64,000 nucleotides of DNA. Source: Acanthaster planci (Eukaryota; Echinodermata; Asteroidea; Valvatida; Acanthasteridae). This document shows positions 13,101-28,100 of the stretch, piece after piece (the stretch's first letter is position 1; each line of letters starts with the position of its first letter). The notes below the pieces were generated by a model. It saw only the letters and a program-made list of their open reading frames with translations, was not told the DNA's origin and ran no database searches. Made by a program: the position numbers and the translations under genes. Location of the stretch: NCBI RefSeq assembly GCF_001949145.1, contig NW_019091429.1, forward strand, positions 1,003,891 to 1,067,890, given 5' to 3'.

Positions 13101-16100
13101 CATATTTCAACTAGAGGAACCCCTCTGAAGAAGAGGTGGCCCGAACATCTTGGGCTCTGACATATGCCTGAGTCGTGTCATCATGCTGTGCTGGCCAGTC
13201 TCGATTAGCAAAGATGATGGCCAAGACCATCCATCAGGCAATAATGTCCTTAGACGCTTGGTGTCAGGGTTTCATTGTGGTGACGAAGCGTTGGAAATTA
13301 GATTCCCCGCAACATTTGGTTCGGGCAAGATACCTCCTGAGAGTCCAAACCATTTCTTATCAGTGTCGTCTCCCACAAGTGATGTATATCGAGAACGAAT
13401 ATGTCGGGAGGTCAGAAGGTAGGCATCTGGTTTTTAGTCAGGAACCCAATGGTTGGGATGAGACAAGCCCCATGACGCTCCCAGCAGATATGACCATTGG
13501 CAATTAATAGGGCATGTAGCTCGCTACCTCAACTCTAAGTAACGACCACCAGAAGGAATGCCAGCTTGATGCTGAGATGGAGGTCAGACGCATCAGCCAA
13601 AGGCTCAAAGGGGGGGCTGGCAAGAACACGTAGGATGTTTTTCTGAGATCCCAGGATAAGATGACGCGTTTGACATGGGGATGCTTGACAAACATTCCTC
13701 AAAGAAGATGGTGGATGGCAGTGTTGTTGGAGACAGTCGACCCATCACTAAAGCCAAAGTGGACAGCCACTAAAGCCGACCGATAGTTTCGGATGGTGGC
13801 AACCTGGAGGCCCGAGTGGAACAGGTACATGAGGAAGTCTGTGATGGAGCACACAGGAGCTTTGGTCAGAGAAACATAGTGGTCGTCGCATCATCTAGTA
13901 AAATGTTGTAGACGGCTGTTGTAAATATAGCCAGCAGACAGTTGTCAACCCCAGGCCGCCATGGATGCAGCATCTGCAGAAAGGCCCAATGCTCTAAAGG
14001 ATCGTTGGACGACATCCAGCATGTCAAGTGAAGAGCTTCTGATGCTGGGTTAAGGATCCCCGACTTGGGCTGACCGAGGATGTCCTCCCTGACCGGAAGG
14101 ACCAACGGCCGTTGTAGCAGGAGTCTTGTAAGTCTTGGAAACCACGGTTGGTGAGGCCAGAACAGGATGACGAAGAGGATCTGACATGGCTCTCATTCTA
14201 TCTTGGACAGGACCCGTGGGATGAGGGAGATTGGAGGAAAGGCATACGCCAGAAGGCCTGACCAGTTGATCTTGTAGGGTGTCTGTCGCCCATGCCTGCG
14301 GGTGAGAGAACCTGGAGCAGAACGTCAGGAGATGGGCATTGTCGGTGGAGGTGACTTTGGATATGCCCACTACAGAAGAACTGGTGTCCGGAAAGCAATG
14401 TGGGGCATGGCCAGGCCGAGTGGAAGAATATATGGAGAGTCAGGAATTAATAGATCAAAGGAGCACGTAGAATTCACGAAGTTTGTGAAGTTTGGTGAAT
14501 TAGGACGCACAAGACATGGATACTGAATTGAATGGGTGATCACCAGTCAGAAATAGTGGGGTCGCCTTGATTTTACACGCCTGAGTGCCTCCGATGACAA
14601 AGTTTCAGACATCGATAGGTCTCCGGGTAGGGCGATGACATCCTCCGCAGGCATTATGCACAGAAAACGGATGGTCAGAATTAGATACACATGGTAGGCT
14701 GATCGTATCACATTTTATTCACTAGGACAGCTCCATAAAATGGTGTAGTGATGACAGATTTCATTGTTTTCCACCTAGCTGGCCCCAGGCACAGGAGTCT
14801 CGGGTGCTAGCCGGTGGTCTGATGCATAGTGTAGCGGTAGGCCTATGAGCAATTGTTGAGCCGCAGTCAGGGTTTAGTATGCGTGACCCAGACTAAAATT
14901 CACCATGGGCCGTATGAGCAAATGACGTAAGGCGGCCCGGTAGAGTGTATATGTAGTAGTTCCCGCACGCCTGGATTTCCCGAAATTGGACAGATCAAGG
15001 CAGAGGCGTAGGCCTTAATGGGAAACGTCACTAGCTGTATCCAATACGGAAAGGAGATGCCCCCAGGTGTAGCATGTTTCCGTGGTGGAGCTAGATGTGA
15101 GTCATAAGTAGAGCCTGGGTAAGTTGAATTATTATTATTATTGAATGAGTTTATTGAGCACAAATTCAATTCAAACAAGAGAAGACCGTGGTTGTGGACA
15201 ACCACGGAGCTGCTTTGGTTTCAAAGGGTTTTCAAAAAAATCTTTGGATATAATTATTACATAATGGCCGAAAGTGGAAATAAAGCAACGGAAAGTTTAC
15301 AATTCATGTCATCTCGATACATGTCACATGACTTTCATATCATATAATGATACGACCATCAGATGAAATCAATTTCCATCTCGAAACCTTCCCTTTCAAG
15401 CTATCTGCAACGATCAACCGATGGGTAATGTACTTCATGAGATATTTGGCTTTACAAAATGCACCTTTAAAGTCACATGACTTGTCACCCGATCATCACA
15501 TCAGGTCAATTTGGGTCTAAACCCTTGCCCTCCACGCTACACACAAAGTTTTAGCCCAAAAGGACATGTACTTCTCAAGATACAGCACTTTAAACAGTGC
15601 CCCTTTAATGTCACATGACTTGTCACACGATGATACCACAATCACATCAGGTTAATTTGGGTCAAAAACTTTTCGCCTTTGAGCTACACACAAAGTTTCA
15701 ACCAAATCGGAGATGTACTTCACGAGATATAGCACTTCATAGAGTGCCCCTTTAATGTCAAGTGACTTGGCAAGAAATGATGTCATCATCACATCAGGTC
15801 AGTTGTGGTCTTAAAACCCTTCCCCTTCGAGCTACATGTACATGTTTATACAAAGTTTCAATTGAATCTGACATGTACATGTACTTCATGAGATATAGCA
15901 CTATAAAGAATGCCCCTTTAATGTCCCCTGACTTGTCACCTGATGACATCATAATCACATGAGATCAATCCGGGTCTAAGCTAAACACAAAGTTTCAATC
16001 AAATCAGAAATGTAGTTCTTGAGATAAAGCACTTAAAAAGTGCCCCTTTAATGTTACGTGACTTTTCCCAAGATGACGTCATAATAACATAAGGTCCATT

Positions 16101-19100
16101 CTGGTCTCAAACCCTTCCCTTTTGAGCTATACACGAAGTTTCAATCAAATCGGGGATGTACTTCACGAGATATAGCACTTTAAAGAGTGCCCCTTTAATG
16201 TCACATGACTCACCAGCTGATGACGTCTTTATGGGAACTTGTAAAGGAACTTTTTCTAGCTTGTGGTCTTATTGTGTGCCCCTAACACGAACTCAGTTAA
16301 TCAATAACAGTGCAAAAGCAGTCACCTGTTGAAAAACATGTTAAAGACCAAAAAAACAAAAAGAACAAAAGAATGCCTTTTTTCGCAAAACTGCAAAAAA
16401 GCCAAAAAACCAGAACAAAAACAATAGCTGTTTCAGCCGATTGTCAAACAGCTAGAAAAAGGGGAAAAAAAAAACTTTAATGAAAGCAATAGCTGCTTCG
16501 GCAGTACACCAAAGCAGCTAAAAATACATACGTAAAACGAATGGGCATCTGAGTCAGGGGCAGTCGCTAGGGGAGGGGAGATTGACTCAAGGCGGCTGGC
16601 TAAAGTGGGCAGTAGCGAGCTTTGGATTCACGATGGGAAAGGACACAGGATTGGGAGTCTTACTGAACGCGACAGTCCCTATACACACGCTCCCGTCCTG
16701 TGTGTAAGTCATTTTGATTTCTGACGGGGACGGGGGCCTTGTGGTGCAATCACGTGACATTGGAATGCGGAAGTGTAATCAAATATCGCATGCAAATAAA
16801 ACTGATCTCAAAATGGCGAATCTTCATAGGGTTAGAGACATCCTTGTCAGTGCTTATTTGTGCAATATTTTGGATGATGATGAAGGCCTACAACCATAGA
16901 GCAAGGACAGCTACAACTTCTTGAAAATGAACTTTCATTTTGAAACCAAACTATTAGCGCTAGTCCCACAATGCATACATTGCAGAAACGAGCCCGGTCA
17001 ATTTTTAGTATTAGTGTCTCTGAGAGAGCGGACTGCCGCCATCAAGCCCGATGAAGAAATATCTTGCCTAGGTGTAGGGTGAGATTTCTTGCATCTGGAC
17101 CCCATAGAGGACGATGAGTGTTTACGCTTTTTATGTGTGGTGATCTGGCCGTAGAACCTGAAGGAAGAACCTAAAAACCTTGGGCGTCAGCAGCATCTCT
17201 GGAATACAGGTTGTGAGAGGTCAAAGCAGGCTGAGCCACTGGGGAGCTGTGATGGAAGCACCTCGGATAGTCCTAGCCAGTAGGCAGAAGCCACAGCGAT
17301 GAGTAGCATTCGAGAACCACAGCGATGATGCTGTTTTATAGCCCGAAAAGTGGTTGGCGAAGAGAGTAAGTTTACTCGCCCCAAGTGCAACGTCGAACAG
17401 GCAGAGTCACCATGATATGGGACATGATCCAGAGCCAGGTCCTGCTGTGGAAATGGATATGGCTGAACAACAGAGACCGCTTCAGCCTCCGAGAACGCCC
17501 CTTGTGAGGGAGGAAGGACAGCCGGGAGGGGATCCAGGTTGGGTGCTGTTGCCACTGGCTGAGGCTTGGAGTGTATCTTGCAGGCAAGCGCATCCCAGGT
17601 CAGGATCGGTGGCCTCATGGCCGAGTCCATCAGCAGACCGGAGCTGCGGATGGGGAGTGGTGGACAAAAGCCCCAGCGGTGTAGCAGTCCAAAAGGGGCG
17701 ACATCATCCGATGCAAAAGCAGGCTGAGTGCCATGGCTGAATCAGTGGAGAGTGGCGAAGCCGCTGTGGAACACGTTGCTCGCTTGGAGGGGGTTGACTG
17801 GATCGGCTTCCGAGCGAACACCACCCAGCGAGTAGAAGCCAGTGAGGGACCTGGGGTAGACGGTGGACCGTTTCCCTGTGAGAGCCTCTGGGCCACTGGT
17901 CAGTAGGGTCGCTCGGGGGTGTGGTAGGTAGCGATGGCACAGAGCAAGGAACAGCTCCTTACGCTCTGGTAAACCGTGATCAAGGGTACTGTTACAACAC
18001 AGCAAGCTCAACCCAATCTGTAGACATGTGGAGTGGGTGTCGATGACCACGGGCAGTATTGCAGCACAGCACACTCAGCCCGGTCGGTAGGTGTACTAGT
18101 AGTCATCAGTGATCAAGGGTAGTGTTGCGGCAACTGCTCACTCAACCCTGGCCTATTCACTCCACTGGGTCTCTCCCCNNNNNNNNNNNNNNNNNNNNNN
18201 NNNNNNNNNNNNNNNNNNNNNNNNNNNNNNNNNNNNNNNNNNNNNNNNNNNNNNNNNNNNNNNNNNNNNNNNNNNNNNNNNNNNNNNNNNNNNNNNNNNN
18301 NNNNNNNATAATGCAAAAACAACATCACAAAGGAGCGGGGCAGCCCGCCATGCCCCGCTCCACGGCCAGACCCATCCAGCATTGGGTCGTTATTTTTCGA
18401 ATGCATGCTCCACATTGAGAACAAAGGGTTGCCCGTGAGCCCTGTTCAACGGCCACACGCAACACTTACCATGGTATTTGGTCGGTTACATCCAAACCTG
18501 TAGATAATGCACAGAAAAAAAGGGATATAAAGAACAAAAAAAAAAAGGACACATGAAAGTAAGCACTCTTACCAATAGGTAAGCAATCACTCTTTATGCG
18601 TAAATAGGAATCAAAGCAATTCACATATGTAAAAGGTTATGGAACTTGATACTCCGAAAATACCATAAAGACACGTCCTTAAACGATAGGCCTTGAGAAA
18701 AGAAGGACGAACATGGCGGCAGGACCACAGTGCATTGTGGAGGATCAAGGGGCAGAATGCATAATCAAGTCTTTTCAGCGAATTGTAATAGGCACATGGG
18801 AAATTTGCATATGTAGGTTGGGCAGGGGTATGTGAACACAGGAGACTATAAAAACAGCCCTGGGTACTCAGGCATGAAATTCAGTCAAGATCACGTTATT
18901 CAAAGCATGACACCTTCCTCTATCAATATCAATGGACAGATTTCATTTTCAGGACATTTGTTTTAGTCTATACTTTATGGATACATACTGCAGTGAACAA
19001 TCAGGATACCATTACACCCGACTAAATTTTCGTCTATGGAGAATACTGCTACATGACTTGGATTAGAATGTCCTTCTACAAGTGTTTTCTTTATTTAACC

Positions 19101-22100
19101 TAGACCACAATTTTCCAATTTCTCTCTTCATTTTCAATGTAATTACACAATAAAGTACTTGTACAGTAAAATCTCAACTCAAAGTCGGTTAACTCGAAAC
19201 TCTGCTTAACTCAAAGCATAATTGATTCCCACCGAAAGAATAGGCTTTTATGTACAAAAACATATCTGTAACTCGAACTGCTCATGTTGCTGGATTTGTT
19301 TAACTGGAAGTTTTTGTGTAGCAGATCCAAAAGAAACCGCCACCAAAATACTTCTAGAAAGTGTAAACAGAACACAGGCCTAGTTATGAATCATTTCTGA
19401 CACATACACTTCGTCTTTTCACACCAGAACACTTGCAAGCATGCTACAATGATGATCGATTATCATGGCCCATTGTAGCCAGTGCGTTGGCAGGCCAACT
19501 GATGGCTCTTTGCGTTGGCTGCGGCAATGCATTGGAGATCTTTGTGTATGCCACACGCACCACTCGTACGTAAGTTAGGTCTGGCCTAATGGTCTGGCCC
19601 AACTGCCCGCGCTCACCTGTGCCATGGCTGCCCAATTAGAGCCACAAACCACAGCGTGCTCACACACAGTGGACCAACCACATGACTGCACCGAAGAGCT
19701 TTTGCGTAGCCAAATCTCACTTCCCAAAAATAAACAAAGTTTGAAATTAAAGAACGAAGAACAAAAATAAAAACAGACACCAATATTTTTGTTTTTGCAA
19801 AATTTTATTGAAGCGCATAAAGGTGCACCTTAATGATGAAAACATATGTCTGACTCATCGGGAAACCCTGCCTGAGTAGGCATGTGCAAGGCGCTGTGTT
19901 GTGGTACGGTATCAGAAATGGGACCACCACAATGCCTTACAAATACACAACGCAAAAGAAAGATTTGCCACACAAAGGTACACAGTTTAAATGATTTACA
20001 GTACATTTAATGTGTTATTTGTCAGCCGATTGACAACAAAAATCGTCCGCAAAAATGTCTTTCTATGAACAAAAACTTGCGGCACCAAATTATAAAACAA
20101 CCACAATATCATTTCAAAAGTCATGGTAAGGAGATTTACGGTAAATGTGTGTCAGTGTATAAGTACGTGTTAAGATACACATTGCAATAATGACTTAACT
20201 TCAAAAGAAATTGGGACCTTCTTTTAACTCGAATTTCGGATAACTCAAATTTTTTGTCCATTCCACAGAGATTCGAGGCATCGAAATTTTACTGTATGTG
20301 GATTTAAAAAAGAAAATTGCAAGCTTTACCTTAGCTTCGTAGATCATACGAAGGGAGGTCATCTGCAGCTGTTTGCGATCACAGTAATTCATAGCACCAT
20401 CTTCACCCCCATTGGACCTAATAAAAAGAGATTCTGTGTCTGTTTAAAGAGGACAGAGAATTTCTGCACATTTTTCTGTTTTGAGATAAAATGCATTTGT
20501 TCATTTTAGTTACACACATATTTCAATTTGCATTTTTCACTTTAAATCAAACACCAGAACTAGGAATGGAAAAACAAAAAACAATGAACAACAGGAATCA
20601 ATTTTAAAAAGTAAAAGGAGAATCTCGCAATGTCTTTGGGGTGGAAAACAGGACCAAAGATAGTCCGCTTTTAAGCATAGAGATGGCTGTGCTCATCTTC
20701 CATTGAAAATGATTGAAGAATGACCTTAATGACCTAAATAACAACATGCTTCAAGTGCTCAATGAATTTACATCATAAACAGTGAGCCAAATCAGAGAAA
20801 TGTTCAACGGTAAAATATTATAACCTTACACCCCACCTCCCAAATTGTCCCTCCAATCGATCTCAATGAACCCTCCTCACATCCTTCACATCCTCCACCT
20901 CTAACAAAGATAAACGTGTTTCTATGTTTACTTACAGAGTCTGTTCCCATTCTTGAAAGCATCCCAGTACAGCGACGTGGTCACTGTGACGAATGCCACA
21001 GTATGACTTGTGTAAGTTAGTCACCTTGCCCATGTGGGTGATGAAAGGCTCTGAGAAAACTGTGCTGGCTGCTATTATGCTCATGGCATCTCCAACACTT
21101 CAAGAGATTTACAGAAAAAGAAAGATTGAAATATTACACAATTTGTTCACTGGTCAATTTCTTTGTATATCTTTATAATAATTTATATGCACCTAGTCAG
21201 TTTCTCTATATAGTTTGTTTCAGAATTTGTTCACTGCTGTAAATTGAAAGGGCCTGGCATTTCAATTCTAACACTAAGGCTCTTTCAAACGAGATTTACG
21301 TGCAGGCTGCACCAATAGGCCCTTTTACATGAGTGCACAAAACCAGGGACCCTTGTGGTGAAATCGCATAGATATAGTGTTGTGGGAAAATGTATCCAAG
21401 TCACCCTGTCGCAAGGGTCCATGTGTGATCGTCACACGAATCAAGACCTCCTCCAAAATTTCGCAGGGTTGCAAATCCTTTCGATTATCACAAGGATTGG
21501 TTGTGTGAACTGAATGTAAAGCATGCAATTTTCGCAAGGATGGTGTGCGCTGAAGTCCATTACACATGCACACCTTTGCTTTTGCCGTCGTTCAAAAGGG
21601 CGATTTACGAATATACCACCCGTTAGTGATAGTCTCAAAACCATCTGGTTCCACACACGTATTTTTAGAGATTTTCATATAAAAAGGGAGGGATCCAGTC
21701 TGAGCAATGAATAACAAGACAAATTGCACTTTATTTCTCTTTGAAAAAATTCCTTTGGAGCCATGAAGAAGGGAGAGGAAAAAGAAAATATTCTCTTCAC
21801 AGCGTGATTCACAGTTGTTATGTTCTGTTTATAAATCGGACAACAATGTTATCAGGTGCAATACTGGCACTGGCAACAAGGCCATTACACTGAAAATCTA
21901 CCGCTAATGTATCTACTTGTGTGTCCCATAAATGAAAAACACGCAGGATCACTCGTGAAAAAGGGATACAAAATCTAGAAGACAGATAAGGGAAAAGCTA
22001 AGGCAGCTTCCAAAAAGCAAATCAGGTTTTGTCATTGAATTAATACACAAATGTTTGTGGAAACTTGCAAAAAAGCATACAAGCATATTATGGCTGGGAA

Positions 22101-25100
22101 TTCACTGGTGCTCTATACTTCCACCATTCAAAGAATACTGCAGTACCAGTGATGCAATGCCGATGCTGCAAACTGAGGGACATTTGCTAATGTGCTGTGT
22201 AGTACCATCAAAATTGCAGGGGACCCTTATGACAGACACTCAACACCAAACATTGCAGACATGCATTTCCAGCAGTTCATGTGAAAGGGCCTTATGACAC
22301 AAATGCCTGGGCTACCAAGCCTTCAGTTGGCAGTTTTTGTCCATGTCTGTTAAAGTGCTGCTTTCAAGATGGCTAAGAAGTTAAACAAGAGACAAAAGAC
22401 AAAAACTTGATAATTCCAGTAAAGGGACTACTTAGCTTACTGATCTGATGCAGTGCTCTGAAAGATACATATTCAAATCTCATTCTAGTTAGTTGAATAG
22501 AATAATTCTATTAAGACTTTTCCTTTGTGCTTGTTATAGCATACTACTTACAACAAGCAGCAGCCAAGTATGATCATCTTGCCCAACTTAGGCTCCATAG
22601 GCATCTTGGCAAGAATCTTACCAAGAGGAGTCAACTCTTCTTGCATATCCAATGCATGCATATCTGCAACAAAAACAGCACATCAACAGCCTCTCAAAAC
22701 TCAAAGATGATACACATAAAAAACCTTTTAATTCCACACTGGTTATGTGCCAAATATAGTTTCTGTGTGCCAAAGCGGTCTTTCACTGATATTTCAGGTA
22801 GAAATAGCTAGGATGATTTCATAATTATTATTGTAGATATCTAAATATGACAATGACACAAACTGCATTGGTTCATCTCCCTACAATCAATTACTACAAT
22901 AATCTTAACAGCAGGGTTCCAATTTCTTGCAAGGCACACTTGACTAATACCAGGATATACTATACAAAATTTCTAAAACATTTTGAACTCTGTCAGAGTT
23001 CCAATGACTAAACATGAAGTCAGATCCTTATCTCTCAACATGCTTAAGGGTTTCTTGATCATTGATTTTAATGAACAGAAAACTTCTTGTGAATGCATCA
23101 TTGACCTCTAAGTGTAATATCAAAGAATCCATAAAAACAGTTACATGTACAGTTTGCAATGTAAATGTACAATGTATATACAGTGGAACGCCGCTATAAC
23201 GAACACGACGGGGTTCACACTAAATGTTCAGTACAGTGGTTGTTCAGTAAAGCGAAATCAACCGCCGAATGTTTTGTTGCCATGTTGAATAGCACCCTCT
23301 CTTGTCTAACTGAAGTGTCCGTCTTGTGATACTATGAATTCCTGTTATTGTGATGTTTTGCTGTTGCATTCACGTTTGAGGTTTCTAGAAATGTATCCGT
23401 TATTTTTGTTTTTCATTAAATTTTGAGTTACAAAATTGACATTTAGTTTATCCAAAAAGTTATGAAGCTACCACTCAGGATCGATCTCTGATGCATGCTG
23501 TGGCGAATCTCAGTTGATTTGCAACTGCATAATGTTCAGTAGGTTTTGTGCACAAAATATTGGGAGCCAAGGACAATGTTCAATACGGCTGAATGTTCAA
23601 AATAGGGTACATGTACTTGTTTGTTTAACTCACACTTTAGGCCATTCAGATCATATCAAATTCAATAAGATTATCAAAACACAGGCTTCTTTCCAACCAT
23701 TTGGAACCATGCATGTCGGTTCATGCTCTAAGTGCCTCCCTTCACTTTAACCACTTCCTGCCGGGGATTCCGGATCCGGACACGTATGGTTTATATGCGT
23801 GGCTGGGGTCTCCGAACTCAGACGAAGGAAATAGAGCCCTGTAACAAAAGACCGTACTCCAAACAAAAGACCAGGCTGCTGCGCATTGGCAACATTTTTC
23901 ACTCTCAAAAGTGGAGATAATCCAGCCTTATTTTTTAAATCGTATACCAGGGTTTGGGGCATTTATAGCGAGCGGATTACCACCGGGGACAAAAGTGCTC
24001 CACCACCGCAGTCATGAGCCACACAGCACTGCTGCATGCTAATCTGGCCCCTATTGAAAAGAGGTCAGCGGTGCACTGAGCCAGGTTCGTTAACAAAAGA
24101 AAGTTATATAACACCGTACAATCTGAGCTTTTTTTAAAAGGCTGCATGCCTAGCTGAAATACTCAAGGCGTCAATAGATTTTGTCTGTCAGGCTAGAGTG
24201 GACACCAGACCGTCCTTCACGTGTTTGTAAGTGTCCAGTAAATGAAGACAGGAATTTTTAAAGAATTTTGAAAACAGATAAAATGATAAATATCCCGGCC
24301 CAGCATCATCAACATTGATAACTGCCCCGGCAGGAAGTGGTTAATAATTGGTTTGCAAGTGTGCATTATTAACAAAACTATGATTTTAGAAAATTAAACA
24401 CCAATTTTCGAAAGTGTATTTGATGATTAAAATGGAAACATGTTACGAAAATTAGGGTCAAGAAAACTGACTATATACATTTTTATTGTCCATTACTCTA
24501 CATTTAATCATCATCGGTACACTTTACAATGTGTTCCTGACCTTGTACAGGGATTCTCCTGACAACTTATTTACCTCTCTTAAGTAAGTTTCCACAGGGT
24601 GATATTGCTTTAACAGAGGTTAATAAGTTGTTGTAAATAAGTTGTTATTAGAGGCTTTATGTGCATGTTTTCATAATTAAGGACTAACATGAAGAAAAGA
24701 CAAATGGCAAGGTAAACCCACCGATCTCTCAAGATTGGGAAAAATGTTATATTTTATTGATGGTGTTTGATGCATTTTGTCCCCTCCCCCAAAGAAGCAT
24801 TCTGTCAAAAAAATATAGCAAAATGTCTTATCCACAATGTCAATTCTTAAGAGAAACAAAAAGAAGTAAAGGCCAAGGATTGTAAGGTACCTTTCAAGGC
24901 AGCTACAGCTTCCACAACTGAATCCAGGGGTGGTGGTTCAATAGCCTTGTTCAAGAAGTCTGCTATGTTGCCCAGTCGTAACAATTTGATTGTCAGGGCC
25001 AGTTCATTGAGAGGAGTACGAAAGATTTCTGGAGTGGTATACTCTTCTAGTCTGTAGGAAACATGAACATCTGAAAGTGAGCTTTCTCATTACAAAACAG

Positions 25101-28100
25101 AACAATAGCTAACACTATGAGAGACTGCTAAGACAATTCTGGGGAGCTCAGTGTGTACAGAGCTAGTTTTTGGTATGTTGATGTGATTGAACATTTAATA
25201 CTGGATTTGGCTTTGACACAAAATGAGGAAATTCCTATCTTTATAAGACTTTGTACAGTGTTTTTCAAATTTTAATGGCATGAGTGTGAAGTGGAAAATG
25301 AGGATATTAGCAAGGAAATCATCTGAGGAAAAGTTGTATGCCTGGTTAATATTGCTATCACATGTATTAAATCTTTAATCACATTGTACAATGCTTAAAA
25401 AATTTAGATTTAATGAATCAATTTTAAATTATTCTACATTGTAAATGAAATTTATCTGAAATGAACTTTTATTCCATTACTTCAGTTTTATTTTGTATCA
25501 AAAATGTCAATGTGATGGTAATACATTTACGAGATTATTCAATGCACTTTAATTTTGATATTGCATGTATTGAAATTACTCATATCAATATAATGCTTGA
25601 AACAGTTAGATAGAGTAAATCACACATTTAAATTATTCATCATTGTAAATGAAATGTATCTGTAATGAACTATTATTTCATTGCTTTCGTTTTTTTATAT
25701 TTGGTTCAACAAATACAAAAATTAAACCTCACTGCCAATTGAATATAGACAACTTGTGAAAAAGGTCAATTGGGTGAGTAAAGCCAATGATTTTATACGG
25801 TGGTGGAAAACGGACAGACTCACTACTGGAAACGGAACTAGCAAAATTTTCCACTAAGAATGGCTTCAAAAGTAAGAAAAACTTTCCACAAAGAACCATG
25901 AATAAATGCCTACCAAACTGTTTTAAAATGCTTGCTTTTAATAAACAAATTATGGTGGCAATATGCTAAATTGCACCACTCCACCTCATGACTGGGTCGT
26001 CCTCAGCAGTACCGATACTTGCAAGTGCTCTGTGGCATGTGTGAGCCTCAAGCACACAGCGGCAGCTGGCACAGTGCAGCAGCACGGTACGGTACATGCA
26101 CAAAATTGCACTGTACATGAATTGAAATCAAGGTGCAAACAAGTTCATTCTCACACATATGCTTATTGCACATGTGGGGAATTCATTCTGTGAATCCGCA
26201 TAGACACCTTGAAACAAGGTTAGTACCGCATAAAAACAATAAAACCGTGGCTGCAAAATGGAGGACTTATTACATATTTCTTGAATTAAACAAACCTAGT
26301 AAGCTTGGTGTACCATGACTGAATGCGTCCTCGGAAGTGTTCGATGAAAAGCAAAGTTTTCAGTCACAAACATGCATTTTAAGGCTCAGATTTAATGTTA
26401 ACTTTCTAAATTTTGTCGCACCACTGCCAAATAAAAAAGAGGGGTCAATGTCCAAAATTAACATGTTGTGATCAACGACTGTTGCATGCAAGATATACTC
26501 TACAACTTCACTGTACATGTACATGGTTTTTAAATGGAATTTGATTTTATACATGTGGAGTGACACATGAATTGTTCGTTGATTAATTGTATCAAGTTTT
26601 TGACGATCACTCCAGAGGGAAATCAAGGGGTGAGGATGCCGTACTTATTACATCGATTTTAAAAAATTTCACAACAGAAAATAAAAAAGGTGGAAACATT
26701 GCAGAGTATTTCCAAACAATTTTTGTTTCTTTTCTTTTTCTTTCTTTTTTTTTGGGGGGGGGAGGCGGAGTATGGTTGGGCAAATGGTTTTCATGCATAG
26801 TTTAAAACTTGCTCTCCTTTCTCACTCTTACGAAGGTATGAAACAATATTTGAATTTCTAAAGTGGAATTCGGGATTCGGCAAAGTGGAAAAGACATTCC
26901 ATTAACATTCCATTACCAGCACTAAAGCGCAAACAACACACAGTCGGAGCTCATAAAAGCGGTTCAAGAGAGTCAACGACAATTTAAAAATCTCACATGG
27001 AAATCATATCACCAGCTTTTAAAGATAGCGCAAGACAACAACATAGAATTCAAATTTAATCCACCTTTAATTTCAAGGGGGATTCAGATTCAAATCCACT
27101 AAACGCTTGCAATGCCGACTTGTTTGAAAATAGTCCGTCGTTTCTAATTTTCAACATAGCCACTGATACTAACAATGGCACCACACGACAGTGAACCGTG
27201 AGTTCTGTAATAGACGTCTTTTGGGCAAATAAAAGATTGTGCGTCACATCTCATATTGATAAATTTCTCGATATTTGACGAGTCAATGGGCCGCTTTCCG
27301 TGATCAAATAAAGAGGCATAGAGATCTATTTTAACGTACATTCAGTCCTTGTCCTTATAAGGCTTTTTAACCACATATTCTATTTTATTAAGGTCAACAA
27401 TATCACGACTAGCTTTATAAGCATTTATTGTATTAGACGGGAGATTAGACCCTGTGCCAGCTCGAAATTCCATAGACAGGTAAACGGCTAAATTTATGTT
27501 ATCGAGTATGCCCGCGGTAGTTGGTTGTATTTGATAGCAGATTTGGCACTCTACTAAATTTTCCGGTGTTTTATCTCGGTAGCTGTATTTATACAACGGG
27601 TTTATGCCGTAACAGGGCTCGATCGTCATAATCAACAGACGTTTATTTTGACCGTTGTGATGATAAAAATAGGCGAGCTGCACTGACTCATGTGAATGCC
27701 TTCTTTAATCACGTTTTTTGAAATGATTAAATTACTCGGATCAAAGGGACCGTAGGTGACATTGGGGTCGCAGTTGTCAGCATTGAGACGCACGTGGTCA
27801 TCTGAAACGATATATACTTGGGTTGACATGGTTCTGATTTTCCCGGCTTTGTCAGAAATTTTTCTCATTTTTATTCAGCTAAGACTCTTAACTCGGGTCG
27901 GATTTCTACTTTAATTAAATTTTCAACGTCAACGTCATATTCAATCATTAATCCAATTTCGTATAAATCAGCGTCAAGTTTTGTCACGGAATTGAGCAGT
28001 GAATCGTTTTCTCGCGCGTGCCACAATACAATTTACGCAGCAGGTGCAGGCAGTGCAACCAAAACACTCTATACAACTGCTGCACTTGTAACAGTCTTCG

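Larger units (their letters stand above)
12541..18846 (-). mobile_element. DIRS-type tyrosine-recombinase retroelement, decayed
   Basis: Inverted repeats of about 150 bp at 12570-12722 and 18690-18846 bracket the unit. An internal complementary region lies at 12775-12862. The minus strand encodes a tyrosine recombinase (about 13890-13130) and an RNase H/RT-tail-like region (about 14370-13870). This combination is the hallmark of DIRS-like elements. Reading frames are broken throughout. No clear reverse transcriptase core was found; the area where it would be expected is occupied by a tandem array and repetitive sequence. An assembly gap (18179-18307) lies inside. Confidence 0.78.

Noticed and set aside
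17187-17740. Overlapping 128- and 147-codon ORFs as host genes
   Set aside because: Inside the DIRS-like element, open on both strands because of composition; at most a remnant of the element's first ORF.
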